A stretch of DNA of 64,000 nucleotides from positions 62,001 to 126,000 of the forward strand of contig NZ_BAUA01000044.1 in assembly GCF_000710915.1 (NCBI RefSeq), in the 5' to 3' direction. Below, piece after piece: positions 35,271 through 45,040 of the stretch. This DNA is from Nocardia brasiliensis IFM 10847. Lineage in GTDB: Bacteria; Actinomycetota; Actinomycetes; Mycobacteriales; Mycobacteriaceae. A program made the position numbers and the translations under genes. The notes under the pieces were generated by a model, which was not told the origin of the DNA, made no database searches, and saw only the letters and a program-made list of their open reading frames with translations. Numbering within the stretch: the first letter of the stretch is position 1; each line of letters opens with the position of its first letter.

Positions 35271-36020
35271 ATGCACAGGCACAGGAATCGATTCGCTGAT
35301 CTGACACCGGAATCCACCAGTGCGCCCACGGGCAACCGTCCTGGCCCGCAGAACCCGCCTCGCGCCCGGCGGAGGCCGTCGCGGCGGTGGCTGATCGCCG
35401 CGCTAGTGACGGTGTCGATCGGAGCGGTATGGGTGCTCGCGACCCAATCGTGCGGGCCACGGCCTAGCGGTGACCACGATCGGATGAACACGGTGCGAGT
35501 GGCCCACGGCCCCACCGCGACCGCCGAGGGCGTACCGGTCGGGTACTCCCGCGACCGTGCCGGCGCGGCGACCGCGGCGGTCAATTCGATCCAGGCCCTG
35601 ACCCAGGCTGGGCAGGGGCGCATCCGGATGGCCACCGTCGAACACGCGCTCGTCGCGCGCGATCCCGGGCCGGGACTTCGGCGGTCCCTGGGCATCGGCG
35701 CGAACCGCGCACCAGAGCGCAACGTCGTGAATCTGGTGCCCGCGGCGGTCTCCGTGCCGGAATTCTCGCCGTCGTCGGCGCGGGTGACGGTGTGGACGGT
35801 CGCGGTATCCCGCGCGGCGATCAATGACGGCGACCGGGTCTCGGTGATCACGGCCTGGGCGACGCACACTGTGTCGCTGGTGTGGGAGGCCGAGGATTGG
35901 AAGGCCAAAGACCTTGTCTCCCAGCTCGGTCCGACACCGGAGCAGACCGTGGCCCCCGACACGCAGTCGCTTCTGAACGAAGTCTTCGAATCTGGCTACT
36001 ACAGCTTCTATGTGAACTGA
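35271..36020 (+). CDS. VirB8/TcpC-like bitopic membrane protein
   Basis: A 249-residue protein; AGGAGG precedes ATG 35271 by eight bases. A basic cytoplasmic N-terminus of 40 residues is followed by a single membrane helix (RRWLIAALVTVSIGAVWVLA) and an extracytoplasmic domain of about 180 residues whose strand pattern (VSVPEFSPSSARVTVWTVAV; HTVSLVWEAEDWKAKDLVSQ) resembles the NTF2-like domain of VirB8/TcpC. This component scaffolds the channel. Assignment rests on topology and gene order. Confidence 0.6.
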   Translation: MHRHRNRFADLTPESTSAPTGNRPGPQNPPRARRRPSRRWLIAALVTVSIGAVWVLATQSCGPRPSGDHDRMNTVRVAHGPTATAEGVPVGYSRDRAGAATAAVNSIQALTQAGQGRIRMATVEHALVARDPGPGLRRSLGIGANRAPERNVVNLVPAAVSVPEFSPSSARVTVWTVAVSRAAINDGDRVSVITAWATHTVSLVWEAEDWKAKDLVSQLGPTPEQTVAPDTQSLLNEVFESGYYSFYVN

Positions 36021-36035
36021 AAGGCGGTGAGCAGC

Positions 36036-38168
36036 ATGGTGATACGACAGTTCATCGCCGGGTTGGCTGCCGTGGCGGCACTTGTGGCCGCGCTGCTGAC
36101 TACCGCCGTTCCGGCCGCCGCTGAGCCGACCAGCCCACCGGCTGCGGCGACGGGCTCACTGCCCCAAGGATTTCCCGACGATCTGCGGCAATATGTGGAC
36201 GGAACCGACGAATTCCGTTCCGCACCATGGTTTTCCGGTGCCTGCGTGGACCGCGGCGGAGATATCGGCGCGTACGTGAACGCGGTCATGCTGGTCGAGG
36301 ACCGGCTCATGTACTGGACGGCGAACGACGAGCAGAAGGCCCTGATGCTGGGTGCCGGTCTGCCCTCCAGTGACGCCAGCGTCGCGCGCGGCATCGTGAC
36401 CAAGCGGGTTGAGCCTCCGAAAGAGATGCTGCCGAGAGTATTTCCCGCCGGTGACCCCTCCTATCGGCTGCCGGAGCCGACCTGCGCGGATGACATACGC
36501 CGGTGGGCAGGCACCCGGGCGTGGAACTCGTGGGGTTTCGAGTGGTCACCGCGCCCGGACGCACAATCGATGGTCGAGATCGCCAAAGAACTCGGTGACC
36601 GATCCGTTCCCGAGCTGGCCTGGGTCCAACCCTGTTCGGTGCACTTCTCCTACTGCTCGCACGCATACTTCGTCGACTGCACCAATTCCGACCCGGCCAC
36701 CGGTGATCACACCCGATGCCTGGCATGGAATCGTACGGTCGGCAATCTGTTCGCCGGCACGGCGGAATGGATCGACGCGAACACCAGCCTCAGCGACCGC
36801 ATCCAGCAGTTCACCGACGGCGCCTTGGAAGCCCAATACGCAGGCGGCCGGGCCGTCGCCCGCGGGTTCGCGTGGGCGTGGGACAAAGGGGCCGGGGTGG
36901 TGCGGTTCGTGACCGATCCGCAGAGCGTGATCGACGACTGGGCCAACAGCTCGAGAGACAGCGCGGTCGAACTGTCCGCCCGGGTGCTCGACGGGCTGGC
37001 CAGCGTGGGCCGATTCGACCCGAGCGCGGACTGGTTCCTGCGCTGGTACGCCTACAGCACCGGCATCGGGATCATCGTGATGGGCGCGATGACGCTGCTC
37101 GCGTTGTGGCGCGCCGCAGCCAAAGGAGAAACGATCAAGACCATCAGCGGCGACCTGTTCGGATACATGCCCGCCGGAGTGGTGCTGATGCTGTTCGCGC
37201 CGATGTTCGCGACCCTGCTGGTCACCGTCGCCAACGACGCCTCCGATTCCATCGCCCGCACGGTGGGGCCGGACATGGGCGAGCTGATCACCAACCTGCA
37301 ACTGTTCACCGGAAAACTCACCGCGACCGACCTCGCCGGAGGCGTGCTGGTCGGGCTGATCCTGTTCCTGCTGCTGATCGCCGGAGCGTTAGCGGTGTTC
37401 TTCGGACTGCTCATGCATCAGGTCGCTCTACCGATGCTGGCGGTGGCGTCCGGGATCGGTTTCGGCATGTGGGTCCACCCGCAGTGGCGCAAGAAGGCCC
37501 TGCGCCCGGTGCTGGTGTTCATCGCGATCGTGTTCTCCAAACCCTTGCTGTTCCTGCTGCTGGGCACCGTGACCAGCCTGCTCAACTCCGCCGTGAGCGA
37601 CGGCGGCGACGGGAAGCTCGGCACGCTCGGACAGCTCTGCCTCGTGGTGGTCGCGTTCTTGGTGGTCGGGCTGGCCCCGTGGTCGCTGCTACGGTATGCG
37701 CCGCTGCTGCCGTCACGCTCGGACGCGGCCGGGTTCGGGCAATCGAGCTCGTTGATGGCCGGTGCCATCGGCGGCGTGGGCACCGCCATGTGGTGGACCA
37801 GCCGCGGCGGACCCGGCCGCCACGGAGCGACGGGCCGGTCAGGGGGTAGCGATCGACCCACCCCAGCTGATGGCGGAGGAGGGTCCGGTCCGCAAGGGGC
37901 TCGGGATGGGGGTGGTGGATCGGCGGCATCGCCGACTGGCGCGCGGTTCGTCGGCGCGCTCGGCACCGAGTCCGGGACCCGCCCGCGCCGTGGCGCTGCC
38001 GGGGCGCGCCGGGTCACCTCGGGGCTGGGCAGCGTCGCTCGGGGTATGGGCAAGGCGGCGATGGCGGCGACTCCGATTGCTGCACAGGCAGCTTCGGGCG
38101 CACTGAACAAGGCGCGCAGCACCGCCGAATCCGCCCCGGGTGACGCCGAATCCGGGAGCGGGGAATGA
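36036..38168 (+). CDS. VirB6/TrbL-like polytopic membrane protein
   Basis: About 710 residues. A signal peptide (IAGLAAVAALVAALLTTAVP) leads to a 250-residue exported domain with paired cysteines (FSGACVDRGG; PTCADDIRRW; PCSVHFSYCSHAYFVDC). Then come about six membrane helices from residue 340 to 570 (GIGIIVMGAMTLLALW; GVVLMLFAPMFATLL; LIAGALAVFFGLLMHQVALP; ALRPVLVFIAIVFSK), and a Gly/Ser/Arg-rich tail. Polytopic proteins of this shape form the inner-membrane core (VirB6/TrbL) of type IV systems. It has four-base overlap with the next gene. Confidence 0.75.
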   Translation: MVIRQFIAGLAAVAALVAALLTTAVPAAAEPTSPPAAATGSLPQGFPDDLRQYVDGTDEFRSAPWFSGACVDRGGDIGAYVNAVMLVEDRLMYWTANDEQKALMLGAGLPSSDASVARGIVTKRVEPPKEMLPRVFPAGDPSYRLPEPTCADDIRRWAGTRAWNSWGFEWSPRPDAQSMVEIAKELGDRSVPELAWVQPCSVHFSYCSHAYFVDCTNSDPATGDHTRCLAWNRTVGNLFAGTAEWIDANTSLSDRIQQFTDGALEAQYAGGRAVARGFAWAWDKGAGVVRFVTDPQSVIDDWANSSRDSAVELSARVLDGLASVGRFDPSADWFLRWYAYSTGIGIIVMGAMTLLALWRAAAKGETIKTISGDLFGYMPAGVVLMLFAPMFATLLVTVANDASDSIARTVGPDMGELITNLQLFTGKLTATDLAGGVLVGLILFLLLIAGALAVFFGLLMHQVALPMLAVASGIGFGMWVHPQWRKKALRPVLVFIAIVFSKPLLFLLLGTVTSLLNSAVSDGGDGKLGTLGQLCLVVVAFLVVGLAPWSLLRYAPLLPSRSDAAGFGQSSSLMAGAIGGVGTAMWWTSRGGPGRHGATGRSGGSDRPTPADGGGGSGPQGARDGGGGSAASPTGARFVGALGTESGTRPRRGAAGARRVTSGLGSVARGMGKAAMAATPIAAQAASGALNKARSTAESAPGDAESGSGE

Positions 38169-39739
38169 GCATCGGCATGCGGACCTGCATCCTCGGCGGG
38201 GAGATCGCCCGCCGCAGCTGGCTGGGCTTGTCACGGCCGGTCCTGACCGCGTGGGCGCTCAGTATCGGTGCGGCGCTGGCGATCTATCTGCTCGGCGGGG
38301 GACAAGCCTGGACCATCGCCACCTCGCTCACACTGCTGGCGGCGGTGTTCGCCATGACCATGGAGTGGCGCGATAAACCGTCGCTGGCTGCGCGCCGTGC
38401 ACACGATCTGCGCAACTGGACCCGGTACCGCCGCGGTGAACACGCCTACCGCAACCCAGACGACCCGGCTCACGGGGACCGGGCATTGGATCCCGGATGG
38501 GAGTTCCCGCCACCGCTGGGCAACACCGCGCCCCTGGCCGTGGCCGGCACGGGTTTGGACGATATGTTCATCGTCCGGACGGCCAATCCTGGTGAGCGCC
38601 CGTACTATTCGGTGACCATCGCCGTTGACGGCATCGCCGACGGGCTGCGCGGTGACGCCGCCTACGCGGCGATGTCGGCGGCCTTCGGGTCGTTCCTGGC
38701 GCAGATGGCGCGCACCAGCTCCCACGTGCGCGGCCTGCAACTGCTGCACCGCAGCGTCCCCCACGACATGACCCGCCACACCCGCTGGGCGCACACCCGT
38801 GTGAAGCGTCTGCACGATGCTCGCCTGCTGCCCGCGGTCGAGTCCTACGGCGTGCTCATCGACACCCTCACGCCGTTGGCGGAGGAACATCGGACGTTCG
38901 TGGTGCTGAGGTTCCCGCAGACCGAGGCGTTCATGGCCGACACCGCGCGACTGGCCCGTGGCAAGAACGCACCCATCGCCGGCGGTATCGCCCAAGTCGT
39001 GCGCGACGAAACCGAGAGAGCCACCAGGCTTTTGGCGATGGCAGGGATGGGGCGGGTGGACGTGCTGGGGGAACGGCGGATGTGCGCGGTCATCCGCGCC
39101 CTGCTGGACCCGAGTTTCGCGATCGACCGCCACCGCAACGCCACCTGGAACACCTGCTGGCCCAGCTACATCGGTGGCCGCGACTGCGTGGCCGTCGGCA
39201 CCGACCCACGCTGGTGGACCCGAGTCGGGCACATCCGCCCACGTGCGATCGAACCAGTCCCACTCGGCCCCCTGTGGTTGTCGCCGTTGCTGACCGGTGT
39301 GGACGCCGATCCGGGCGACGACGACATCGCGCCGATGCCGACGATCCGAACCCTGAGCGTGCGCATGGATTTCGTGCCCGCCCACCGCGCCCGCGCGGCC
39401 ACCAAGGGCGACGTCACTGCCGATCAGGCCCGCAAAGCCAAAGAACAGGAGAAGGGCAAACTCGACGACGGCTCCACCGAGGTCCTCGCCGACGCCTCCG
39501 AACGCCGCCGCCAGGACCTGATGCCCGGCTCGGGCCACCACGGCGTCATCTACACCGCCTCGATCGCCGTCACCGGCCGCAACCCCGACGACCTCGACCG
39601 TGCCTGCCTGCGCGTCACCGAAGCGGCCGGAGAAGCAGCCATCACCGACATCGACTGGTGCACAGGCGATCACGATGTCGCAATGTTCACCACCCTGCCC
39701 TTGGCGCGCGGCCTGGCCGCGACCCCGCACACCCGCTAG
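38165..39739 (+). CDS. SCO6880-family type IV secretion protein (VirB3/VirB4 N-terminal-like)
   Basis: A 524-residue protein overlapping the previous stop by four bases. Two membrane helices near the N-terminus (VLTAWALSIGAALAIYLLGG; TLLAAVFAMTME) are followed by a long soluble part (WRDKPSLAARRAHDLRNWTR; HTRWAHTRVKRLHDARLLPA). This is the layout of the SCO6880 family of actinobacterial conjugation genes: a PrgI/VirB3-like anchor with a domain equal to the N-terminal part of VirB4. It lacks a P-loop; the ATPase half is encoded separately in the next gene. Confidence 0.75.
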   Translation: MSIGMRTCILGGEIARRSWLGLSRPVLTAWALSIGAALAIYLLGGGQAWTIATSLTLLAAVFAMTMEWRDKPSLAARRAHDLRNWTRYRRGEHAYRNPDDPAHGDRALDPGWEFPPPLGNTAPLAVAGTGLDDMFIVRTANPGERPYYSVTIAVDGIADGLRGDAAYAAMSAAFGSFLAQMARTSSHVRGLQLLHRSVPHDMTRHTRWAHTRVKRLHDARLLPAVESYGVLIDTLTPLAEEHRTFVVLRFPQTEAFMADTARLARGKNAPIAGGIAQVVRDETERATRLLAMAGMGRVDVLGERRMCAVIRALLDPSFAIDRHRNATWNTCWPSYIGGRDCVAVGTDPRWWTRVGHIRPRAIEPVPLGPLWLSPLLTGVDADPGDDDIAPMPTIRTLSVRMDFVPAHRARAATKGDVTADQARKAKEQEKGKLDDGSTEVLADASERRRQDLMPGSGHHGVIYTASIAVTGRNPDDLDRACLRVTEAAGEAAITDIDWCTGDHDVAMFTTLPLARGLAATPHTR

Positions 39740-39754
39740 AAGGAGGTGCTCACC

Positions 39755-41299
39755 GTGCCGCTACGACACCACAGACGCCGAACCCGGCGCACCGCACCGC
39801 CGACTGACAACCTGGCCGAACGCCAAACATCCACTGCGGACACCGAATCTGCTCCACGGCGGGCACCGCGACGGTCCCGCTGGCTGGACCGGCACGGCTG
39901 GTATGAGCCCCGCAGCGAAGGCGCGTGGAGCACCACCCGCCAAGCCGAGGCGTGGAACCTGGCTACGAGCCGGCGACGGGTCCGCCATGATGGTGTGCTC
40001 GCCGGGTTGAACACGCTCTCCGGCGAGCTGGAGATCGTCGATGCGTTCGCCGCCTACGGCGCGGAGACCTCCGGCATCAACGTGTGCGTCATCGGTGATA
40101 TCGGGCGCGGGAAATCCTCGTGGATCAAGACCGTGTGCGTGCTGCGCCAGCTTGTCGCCGGTCGGCAGGTGGTGGTGCTGGACAAGAAGCCGCAAGCCGG
40201 GTGCGGGGAATACACCCCCTTGGCCCAGGCTCTGGGCGCGGAGAGCATTCGGTTCCGCACCGGCGGGGCGGGAGCCCGGCTGAATCTGTTGGACCCGGCG
40301 ATCAGCGCCGGGGGAGAGCATCACGGTGGCCTCGACGGCGTCGTGCCCGCCGGGCAGGAAGCCCTGGTTTTGGCCGTGCTCACCGACGCCATGGGGCGCG
40401 AACTCGACGAGAAGGAGAAAGCCGCGGTCGGGGCCGGACTCGGCCTGGTGAACGCCGAAGCCCGCGCGCAAGGCAGGGATCCGGTGATCCGGGAACTGGC
40501 CGTCCGGCTGCTCGACCCACGGCTCGAGGACGGGCACGGCTTCGGTGACCGCTGGAGCGGGCGCGCCTTGGAATGGGGCCTCGAACCCGGCCTGGCACTG
40601 CTGCGCCTGGCCGACCGGGATCTGCGGGGCCTGGTCGATGCCCCGACCAGCCCGGCCGTTCGCGACGCGCTGGAGACACATCCGCTGGTCCATATGGACC
40701 TGTCCGCGCTGCCGACCGACGGGCCCGCGCTGCGGGTGGTGATGACCACCGCGAACACCTGGCTGGCCAACAAACTCGCCTCGAGATCGGCCGCACACGA
40801 GCAAACCATCCTCGTCGTCGAAGAAGGCTGGCATGTCGCCGTCGGCTCCACCGGCGAGGTCTTCCGATCGAATCTGAAACTCTCTCGCGGACTGGGACTC
40901 TCGACGGTCTCGGCGTTCCATCACCCAGCCGACACCCCACCGGATTCCCCGGCCCGAGCGCTGATGGCCGAAGCATCGATCGTGGTCCTGTTCGGGCAAG
41001 CACGCGCCGACGACGCCGCCGAGACCGTGCGGCTGTACCGGCTGCCCGCCGGGACCGAGGAGACACTGATGCGGCTCGGTCGCGGACAGGCGCTGGTGAA
41101 GATCGGGTCACGGGACCCGATCCTGGTCACTCATATCCGGACACCGGCAGAGGTCGCGCTCACCGACACCGATGCCGCGATCACGGGGACACAGATCAGT
41201 GGGTTCGCTGCCAGTGAAGGGTTCCCCGAACCCGGGGCAGCCTCGATCAGCGATCTCGCTGTCCTGCGGGCCGAGTGCGACCCCGGAGGCCAGCCGTGA
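39755..41299 (+). CDS. VirB4-like conjugation ATPase
   Basis: About 514 residues. GTG 39755 is chosen since AAGGAGG lies eight bases upstream; an in-frame GTG at 39746 overlaps that site. Walker A is IGDIGRGKSSWIKT near residues 112-121, and Walker B ILVVEEGWH near residue 350, where the second Glu fits the catalytic position. LKLSRGLGLSTVSAFHHPAD and VVLFGQARADDAAETVRLYR match the C-terminal motor of VirB4. It drives assembly or substrate transport at the cytoplasmic face, together with the SCO6880-type protein just upstream. Confidence 0.85.
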   Translation: MPLRHHRRRTRRTAPPTDNLAERQTSTADTESAPRRAPRRSRWLDRHGWYEPRSEGAWSTTRQAEAWNLATSRRRVRHDGVLAGLNTLSGELEIVDAFAAYGAETSGINVCVIGDIGRGKSSWIKTVCVLRQLVAGRQVVVLDKKPQAGCGEYTPLAQALGAESIRFRTGGAGARLNLLDPAISAGGEHHGGLDGVVPAGQEALVLAVLTDAMGRELDEKEKAAVGAGLGLVNAEARAQGRDPVIRELAVRLLDPRLEDGHGFGDRWSGRALEWGLEPGLALLRLADRDLRGLVDAPTSPAVRDALETHPLVHMDLSALPTDGPALRVVMTTANTWLANKLASRSAAHEQTILVVEEGWHVAVGSTGEVFRSNLKLSRGLGLSTVSAFHHPADTPPDSPARALMAEASIVVLFGQARADDAAETVRLYRLPAGTEETLMRLGRGQALVKIGSRDPILVTHIRTPAEVALTDTDAAITGTQISGFAASEGFPEPGAASISDLAVLRAECDPGGQP

Positions 41300-41793
41300 A
41301 TGCGCGGCGGTGTATCCCCGAACCCGGGCAGCGTGAACCCCTGCTTCCCGCCGGGATGGGATTGGCCGGTCATTGCGTCGCCGTCGTGGTGGTCGCGGTC
41401 TTCGGCGGCGGCACCGTGTCCGGGGTGATCAGCGGGCACGGCGCGAAACTAGTTGCCGCCGAACACATGTCGGGGACCCTGGTGCGGCTGGTCATGAACC
41501 CGGCTGATCCGGCCAGTGCGTGGCCCAGCGACCCGCGACCGGGACCGGCATGGTTGACCTGGCTGTGCATCGTTCTGGTCGCCACCGCGTGGTGCGTGGG
41601 GATCTCCACCGCGCGTGAGGTCTACGCACAGCATGTCCGCCATCGTCGCCGGGATGGACTGGCGAGCGCGAGCGATCTGCGGGTCGTCGGGCTCGATCAT
41701 CGCGCCGCCGTGGACAAAGCCGCCCGCGAATACCCACGGTTGGCTGCCGACACCTCACGCCGACGACGGCTCCGCGGGCGGTGGTGGCGGTGA
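41296..41793 (+). CDS. Two-TM membrane protein preceding the coupling ATPase
   Basis: A 166-residue protein; GTG 41296 overlaps the VirB4 stop and has GGAGG six bases upstream. Two hydrophobic segments (GHCVAVVVVAVFGGGTVSGV; WLTWLCIVLVATAWCVGIST) flank an outer loop, followed by a basic cytoplasmic tail. It has the shape of the membrane anchor that is part of VirD4/TraG in most systems. The next gene is a VirD4 ATPase without any membrane segment, so the coupling protein seems to be split in two genes. Confidence 0.65.
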   Translation: MNARRCIPEPGQREPLLPAGMGLAGHCVAVVVVAVFGGGTVSGVISGHGAKLVAAEHMSGTLVRLVMNPADPASAWPSDPRPGPAWLTWLCIVLVATAWCVGISTAREVYAQHVRHRRRDGLASASDLRVVGLDHRAAVDKAAREYPRLAADTSRRRRLRGRWWR

Positions 41794-43166
41794 GAAGCAT
41801 TGGGCGACACCGGAGGCCGAACACGGCGCTGGCCGTGGACATCGGCGCGCTGGCTGATCAGCCGCGTCGGCACGTGTGGTTGCAGCACCGCGACGGGGTG
41901 ATCGTGCACGGACCCACCGGCGCGGGGAAAACCTGGCGGGTAGCGTGGCAGCGCGTCGTCGACGCACCCGGATTCGTGCTCGCCACCACCACCAAAGCCG
42001 ACCTCGTCGCGGCCACCCTCACCTCACGCGCAGCCCGGGGCCGGGTCGCGGTGTTCGACCCCGAACACCTCACCGGCTGGCCGCACAGCATCGCCTGGTC
42101 CATCCTGACCGGCTGCGCCGACCCCGACACCGCCATCCGCCGCGCCGACGCCCTGGCCCGCGCCATGCCCCTGGAAGGCACCCGCAACGGCGCCTACTTC
42201 GAGCAGAAGGCCGCCACCATGCTGCGCTGCTGCCTGCACGCCGCCGCGTTGCGTGGGTTGTCGATTCGTGAAGTGCGGGTGTGGGTTTCGTCGCGCACCA
42301 ACCACACCGCCGTCGACATCCTCGCCGAGTCCATGCCCGACTGGGCCAGCGAACTCGACCAAATCCAGTCCTCGGCCAGCGAATCGGCCGACGACGTCCT
42401 CGCCGCCGCCGCGCGACTGCTCGAACCGCTGGCCTCCCCGACCCTGCTGGCGGCAGTCGACGTACCTACCGAAAAGTCCTTCGACGTGGCCGAATTCGTG
42501 CTCTCGGGCGCGAACACCCTGTATCTGGTGTCCAAGGGCACCTCGCGGAGCATGGCGCCGTTCGTGGCGGCGCTGGCCGCCGAAGTCCACTACGTCGCCG
42601 ACCGGGCCTCCCAACACGCACCGGGCAAACGACTCGATCCGCCAGTGCGGCTGGTGCTCGACGAGATGAACAACGTCGCGCCGATCCCGGACCTGCCGCA
42701 GATCATGACCGACTCCGGCGGCAAGGGCATCAATGTGTGGGCCTTTGCCCACAACCAGGACCAGAACGAACTGCGGTGGGGCGCCGAGGGCGGCAAGGTG
42801 CTGTCCCAGTCCGCGCCCGCCATGCTCGTGCTGCCCGGCCTGCGGGGCGTGGAAGAGCTTTCGGCACTGTCGCGGCTGATCGGAGAACGCCGTCGTTGGG
42901 AAGCCACCCTGCACCAAGGCTCACGTAGCTACGTCCTGCACGACGACACCGTTCTGCGCACCGACGAAATCCGGGAACTGGCCACCGATCAGGCAGTGCT
43001 GATCTACCGCAATGCCCCCGCCATGGTGCTGCGCCTGCCCAGCGTCTGGGAACACCCGCCTTGGCGCACCGCGGTGACCCACTCCATCGCCGCGTTCGAC
43101 GACATCGTCGCCGGGCGCACATCCCTACACGCTGCACGTGGCATTCGGGACGGAGGCCAACGATGA
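41790..43166 (+). CDS. VirD4/TraG-like type IV coupling ATPase (soluble part)
   Basis: About 458 residues. Walker A is VHGPTGAGKTW near residues 38-47; Walker B is RLVLDEMNNVAPI near 287, followed by the TraM-recognition type segment LPQIMTDSGGKGINVWAFAH, and SQSAPAMLVLPGLRGVEELS. These are signatures of VirD4/TraG coupling proteins, which bring the relaxase-DNA complex to the channel. It has no membrane helix. GTG 41790 overlaps the stop of the two-TM gene (GTGA), consistent with making the two parts together. Confidence 0.85.
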   Translation: MRSIGRHRRPNTALAVDIGALADQPRRHVWLQHRDGVIVHGPTGAGKTWRVAWQRVVDAPGFVLATTTKADLVAATLTSRAARGRVAVFDPEHLTGWPHSIAWSILTGCADPDTAIRRADALARAMPLEGTRNGAYFEQKAATMLRCCLHAAALRGLSIREVRVWVSSRTNHTAVDILAESMPDWASELDQIQSSASESADDVLAAAARLLEPLASPTLLAAVDVPTEKSFDVAEFVLSGANTLYLVSKGTSRSMAPFVAALAAEVHYVADRASQHAPGKRLDPPVRLVLDEMNNVAPIPDLPQIMTDSGGKGINVWAFAHNQDQNELRWGAEGGKVLSQSAPAMLVLPGLRGVEELSALSRLIGERRRWEATLHQGSRSYVLHDDTVLRTDEIRELATDQAVLIYRNAPAMVLRLPSVWEHPPWRTAVTHSIAAFDDIVAGRTSLHAARGIRDGGQR

Positions 43167-43648
43167 ACAATGAACCAGCACAACAGGATCAGGACATGAC
43201 CGGCGCGACTGTGCGGTTGGAGCCGTGCCGGTACAGCTGGCGCGACCTCGGCCAGGCGCAGGCCGCCGAACTGTGGGCGGAACTGATCGAGTGGGTGCAG
43301 TGGCTGCGGTGCCGCTATCAGCTCGGCTCCCGGGTGCCGGGGTGCTGGTACCGCCACGAGGTAGTCGTGGAGGAACTCACCGCGCTGATGGCCGCCCACA
43401 CCGCCGCCTACTGGTGTGCCCCCGATGCTGTTGATCTGCCGCGCGAGGACATGACGGCCTGGCACACCCAATGGCTGTGGCCGACCATCGAACGGCTCAC
43501 CCGCATCAGCGATTTCTCCGCCTGCCGACCGCACCACTGCCGCTATCAGGCCCATCCCCAGCCTGTGCATGCCGGTGTGGACGACTACCTCGCCGCACAA
43601 TCCGCCCTCCGGCCCCCACGTGGCGGGCAGTCCGAGGCTGGGAGGTGA
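43163..43648 (+). CDS. DUF4913 family protein
   Basis: A 161-residue soluble protein; ATG 43163 overlaps the coupling-ATPase stop with GGAGG upstream. The core LWAELIEWVQWLRCRYQLGS, then RVPGCWYRHEVVVEELTALM and AYWCAPDAV, ending with FHxxxW-like AWHTQWLWPTIERL, is that of DUF4913, found mainly in actinobacterial conjugative plasmids. Its function is not known; the position after the coupling protein suggests a role in the relaxosome or its recruitment. Confidence 0.75.
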   Translation: MNNEPAQQDQDMTGATVRLEPCRYSWRDLGQAQAAELWAELIEWVQWLRCRYQLGSRVPGCWYRHEVVVEELTALMAAHTAAYWCAPDAVDLPREDMTAWHTQWLWPTIERLTRISDFSACRPHHCRYQAHPQPVHAGVDDYLAAQSALRPPRGGQSEAGR

Positions 43649-43654
43649 GCCGCG

Positions 43655-45040
43655 ATGTACGCGATCGACGACCAGATCATCGACCGGGCCCGCATCGGCG
43701 ACGACTACCTGCAACCGTTGCTGGCCGCGGTGCATCGCAACGTGTCGCTGCGGCCTCGATGTTTGTGCAGCGCAAGCGAAACCGGTGGCGTCGACATGTA
43801 CGTGGCACGCGTCGGCGGACGCTACGTGCTCAAACGAATGCCCGGCACCGGACCCCACCACGCGCCCGGCTGCTCGTCGTACGCCCCGCCCGCGAACCTG
43901 ACCGGACTGGCACCGCTGCTCGGCACCGCGATCCGCGAACAACCCAACACCGGCCTGACCCGCCTGGCCCTGGGCTTCCCGCTCACCCACCGCCCGGCAC
44001 GCGCCAGCACCACAACCAGCGATCCCACTATGAACGCTGGGGCGGGCGAGCACGTCGACGAATCCAAACTGACGCTGCGCGGTCTGCTGCACTTGTTCTG
44101 GGACGATGCCGGATTCGTTCGCTGGGTGCCCGCCATGGCGGGCCGCCGGAACTGGGCCGCGATACGCCGCCACACCTATCTCGCCGCCGCAGCGAAAACA
44201 ACGAAAACCCGTGACCTGTCCGAACTGCTCTGGCTGCCAGAACCATTCACCGTCGCCGACAAACAGGAGATCGCCGGGCGGCGTGCCGCGGCCTTCGCGC
44301 CCTATACCGGCACCACCGGCCCGCGTCGGCTGATGCTCGGGCTCGGCGAGGTCAAAGATCTCACCGCGGCACGGTTCGGACGGCACAAGCTGATCATCAA
44401 GCATGCCCCGGACTGCCCGTTCATCGTCGAAGCCGACACCGGTGCATCCCTCCGGCGCGCTTTCGCCACTGAACTGGCACTGCGGCAAGCACTTCCCGAC
44501 ACCAAGCTGATCACGTTGTTCACCTTCGGCGTCACCGGGGCCGGAGTCGCCGTCGCGGACCGTATCGCGGTGATGAATGTGAGCGCCGACTGGATCCCGT
44601 TCGAATCCGTCTTCGAGCACACCCTGATCACCGACTTGATCGCCCACCGCCGCCGGTTCACCAAGACGCTGCGCTACAACCAGCCGGCGACCACACCGTT
44701 GGCCTCGCTGATCCTCACCGACACCGACCCTCCTACCGTCTGCTACCTCACCAGCGCCACGACCAGCGGGCCACCACCGCCACTGGATTCAAATATTCCT
44801 CTGGCGCAATGGCTCTGGAATACCTCCGTAGCCACGATGCCACAGATCCCGCCGTCGGGTACCTGCCGCACGACCGGCGCCGGACCGAACCAGGCACCGG
44901 CCGAACACCCCCACTCCGAGGAGGTCCACCGCCCACCCGACACGAAGGAGGCCCCGTCATGGCCGATCAACGCCGCAACGCAGGCGAACGCTTCGACGAA
45001 GACGCGCTGCACAGCGACTTCCGCCACTACTACCAGCTAA
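43655..45040 (+). CDS. DUF1173 family protein
   Basis: A 461-residue protein. ATG 43655 follows GGAGG. The N-terminus has CLCSASETGGVDMYVARVGG, then YVLKRMPGTGPHHAPGCSSY, a zinc-finger-like pair of cysteine sets with spacing as in DUF1173 plasmid proteins. The middle part (LRGLLHLFWDDAGFVRWVPA; RLMLGLGEVKDLTAARFGRH) is also typical. Function unknown; probably cytoplasmic. The last 82 bases overlap the start of the next gene in another frame, an unusually long overlap. Confidence 0.72.
   Translation: MYAIDDQIIDRARIGDDYLQPLLAAVHRNVSLRPRCLCSASETGGVDMYVARVGGRYVLKRMPGTGPHHAPGCSSYAPPANLTGLAPLLGTAIREQPNTGLTRLALGFPLTHRPARASTTTSDPTMNAGAGEHVDESKLTLRGLLHLFWDDAGFVRWVPAMAGRRNWAAIRRHTYLAAAAKTTKTRDLSELLWLPEPFTVADKQEIAGRRAAAFAPYTGTTGPRRLMLGLGEVKDLTAARFGRHKLIIKHAPDCPFIVEADTGASLRRAFATELALRQALPDTKLITLFTFGVTGAGVAVADRIAVMNVSADWIPFESVFEHTLITDLIAHRRRFTKTLRYNQPATTPLASLILTDTDPPTVCYLTSATTSGPPPPLDSNIPLAQWLWNTSVATMPQIPPSGTCRTTGAGPNQAPAEHPHSEEVHRPPDTKEAPSWPINAATQANASTKTRCTATSATTTS

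Noticed and set aside
38231-39730. 499-codon minus-strand frame opposite the SCO6880-type gene
   Set aside because: Gly/His/Arg-rich reverse of a conserved gene; no ribosome site or family motif.
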